Source: Spirochaetia bacterium
Lineage (GTDB): Bacteria; Spirochaetota; Spirochaetia; Sphaerochaetales; Sphaerochaetaceae
Reading direction: 5' to 3'
Length of the DNA stretch: 64,000 nt
NCBI GenBank assembly: GCA_022482625.1
Contig: JAKVOU010000001.1
Span: 1,846,784 to 1,910,783 of the forward strand
A program made the position numbers and the translations under genes. The notes beneath the pieces were generated by a model. That model was given only the letters and a program-made list of their open reading frames with translations. It was not told the DNA's origin and ran no database searches. Below are positions 62,663 to 64,000 of this stretch, one piece after another; position 1 is the first letter of the stretch; every line of letters starts with the position of its first letter.

Positions 62663-64000
62663 ATGCAAAAAAAGGTATTATTATATCCACTTGCCTTAGG
62701 GCTCGCCCTTAGTCCGATCTTTGCCAATGGATCCAGCGAAGCAAAGCAAGAAGGTCCAAGGACTGTAAAAATTTCAGTATGGACCCGTGAGGGTGACACA
62801 AACCACTGGAGAGCAGACCTTGCAAAAGAAGCCGCAGTCGATTTGAATAAGCAGCTCGCCGCAGAAGGCAAAGATATCACAATTGACCCGGAACCTTATA
62901 TCGATGGAGGTGACTGGGGCGGTTTCAAGAAAAAATATGCTCTTGCTGCTGATTCAGGCGAAGCTCCCATGATTGTCATTTCAGGTCACGAGGACATCGC
63001 CACATGGGGTCCTGCCGGTTACATTGTTCCTTTCGGAGACTCCGTCAATGCAGTTGAGAAACTGGCTCCACAATTCTCTGACATCAAGGACAATCTCTGG
63101 CACTGTGTGACATGGAACAACAAGATCTGGGGTATCCCACAGGATTGTGAAGCCAGACCCATGTTCTTCAACAAGACATTGCTAAAGCAGATGGGTTGGA
63201 CTGATGCACAGGTCGCAGCACTGCCGCAAGAACTTGCAGACGGTTCCTTTACACAGGAAGATCTGATTGCCACGGCTGAAGAAGCAGTCAAAAAAGGTGT
63301 TGTCAAACAAGGATATGGATATTGGCATCGCCCACTGAAAGGTGGAGACTTCATCCAGTTCTACGTTACCAATGGAGGTCATATCTATGATGCCGAAGAA
63401 AATAAGCTCATCATTGAACGTGATCCATTGATCAAATGCTATGAATTCCAGAAGAAATGTGTAGATACAGGTATTACGCCGAAGTCCTATATCGGCACAG
63501 AATGGAACATCTGGCATAATGCCGTGGCCAACAATCAGGTACTGTTCTTCAACGGCGGTACATGGATGTGGGCAGACTGGGCCAAGAACTATGCAAAAGG
63601 CGGAGAAGATGCGCTGTTCAAGAATATAGGCTACGGATATGAACCGACAGGAATCAAGGGCGTACCAGGAACTACACTGAGTCATCCGCTTGCTTATCTG
63701 GTTAGTTCACCTTCTGCCTGCGGTAGCAAGGACCAGGACCTTGCCTTCAGACTCATCGGTCTGATGGAAACGACAGAAAGGAATACACGGCATGCAGTAG
63801 AAAGCGGCCATCTTGGTGTACTCAAGTCACAGGATACCTACAAGACATATGAAGACAGTAAGTTCCTGAGCAGTTGTGCACCGTTGCTGCAGAATAATTT
63901 CTTCCAGCCGAATCATCCGATGTATGGAATCTGGTTTGACAGTTTCTGGACAAATCTTGTATCTGCTGAACAAGGAGAAAAAACCCCACAGCAGGCAGCA
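62663..64000 (+). CDS. extracellular solute-binding protein (CUT1-type sugar), partial
   Basis: 446 aa visible; the frame is open to the window edge, so the C-terminus is missing. The signal peptide ends 'PIFANGSSE' (no lipobox Cys; typical spirochaete form). The mature part resembles type 1 sugar-binding proteins: 'ISVWTREGDTNHWRADLAKEAA', 'GGTWMWADWAKNYA', 'RLIGLMETTERNTRHAVESGHLGVLKS'. Divergent LacI regulator upstream and GAGGAGGAAG ribosome site. Permease genes are expected just beyond the window. Confidence 0.88.
   Translation, partial: MQKKVLLYPLALGLALSPIFANGSSEAKQEGPRTVKISVWTREGDTNHWRADLAKEAAVDLNKQLAAEGKDITIDPEPYIDGGDWGGFKKKYALAADSGEAPMIVISGHEDIATWGPAGYIVPFGDSVNAVEKLAPQFSDIKDNLWHCVTWNNKIWGIPQDCEARPMFFNKTLLKQMGWTDAQVAALPQELADGSFTQEDLIATAEEAVKKGVVKQGYGYWHRPLKGGDFIQFYVTNGGHIYDAEENKLIIERDPLIKCYEFQKKCVDTGITPKSYIGTEWNIWHNAVANNQVLFFNGGTWMWADWAKNYAKGGEDALFKNIGYGYEPTGIKGVPGTTLSHPLAYLVSSPSACGSKDQDLAFRLIGLMETTERNTRHAVESGHLGVLKSQDTYKTYEDSKFLSSCAPLLQNNFFQPNHPMYGIWFDSFWTNLVSAEQGEKTPQQAA

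Overview
The window looks like a chromosomal segment of a spirochaete, most likely of the Sphaerochaeta/Treponema group. This is inferred from gene content and style: substrate-binding proteins whose signal peptides end in 'FANG', a DUF4954 protein, CUT2 sugar transporters with LacI regulators, Psp operons, split transketolase and an anaerobic nitrosative-stress module. No species call is possible from sequence reading alone. I see no insertion sequence, prophage, CRISPR array or rRNA operon. There is one tRNA, tRNA-Ala(CGC).

Layout. 1-5.5 kb: end of a split glutamate synthase operon (FAD oxidoreductase, GXGXG protein), glutamine synthetase, an ANTAR regulator with a degenerate receiver, and pyrG. 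5.7-9 kb: hcp and a ferredoxin-like protein, divergent from a Crp/Fnr regulator. 9.4-14.6 kb: metallo-hydrolase, tRNA, two secreted proteins, TetR and NYN-LOTUS proteins. 14.7-24.5 kb: a frame-broken DUF4954 gene, an esterase-like protein with Cys in place of the nucleophile Ser, a beta-propeller glycosidase-like protein, lspA, Nif3-like, Lon-like protease, a SpoU methyltransferase and rsmI. 24.5-30.5 kb: a double phage-shock (Psp) locus: pspA-pspC, a broken CPBP protease, pspF, then pspA-pspB-like-pspC-DUF4097. Both pspA genes have sigma-54 promoters, and a shared inverted repeat TGGT-N7-ACCA is the likely PspF site. 30.5-38 kb: a pentitol (probably xylitol) locus with kinase, LacI regulator, ABC transporter and divergent dehydrogenase. 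38-49.7 kb: carAB, aspS, CDF transporter, broken DUF6062, GDPD and split transketolase. 50.4-55.3 kb: secreted protein, proS, ankyrin protein, rhomboid, EamA permease. 56.3-64 kb: SGNH hydrolase, rlmE, broken mscS, htpG, broken GDPD, LacI, and a sugar-binding protein cut by the window end.

The most unusual element lies between the EamA permease and the SGNH hydrolase (55.4-55.96 kb). Three tandem near-perfect sigma-54 promoters are spaced about 200 bp apart. Each is followed within about 100 nt by a conserved anti-Shine-Dalgarno block (ACCTCCTTTT) and a hairpin that could terminate transcription. There is no plus-strand ORF. I read this as an array of three sigma-54-dependent small RNAs, similar in design to Vibrio Qrr RNAs but with no visible homology to them.

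A second theme is decay. Five accessory genes (DUF4954, CPBP protease, DUF6062, MscS, one GDPD) are interrupted by small indels or a nonsense codon, while all long housekeeping genes are intact. Either this strain is losing accessory functions, or the sequence has scattered indel errors.
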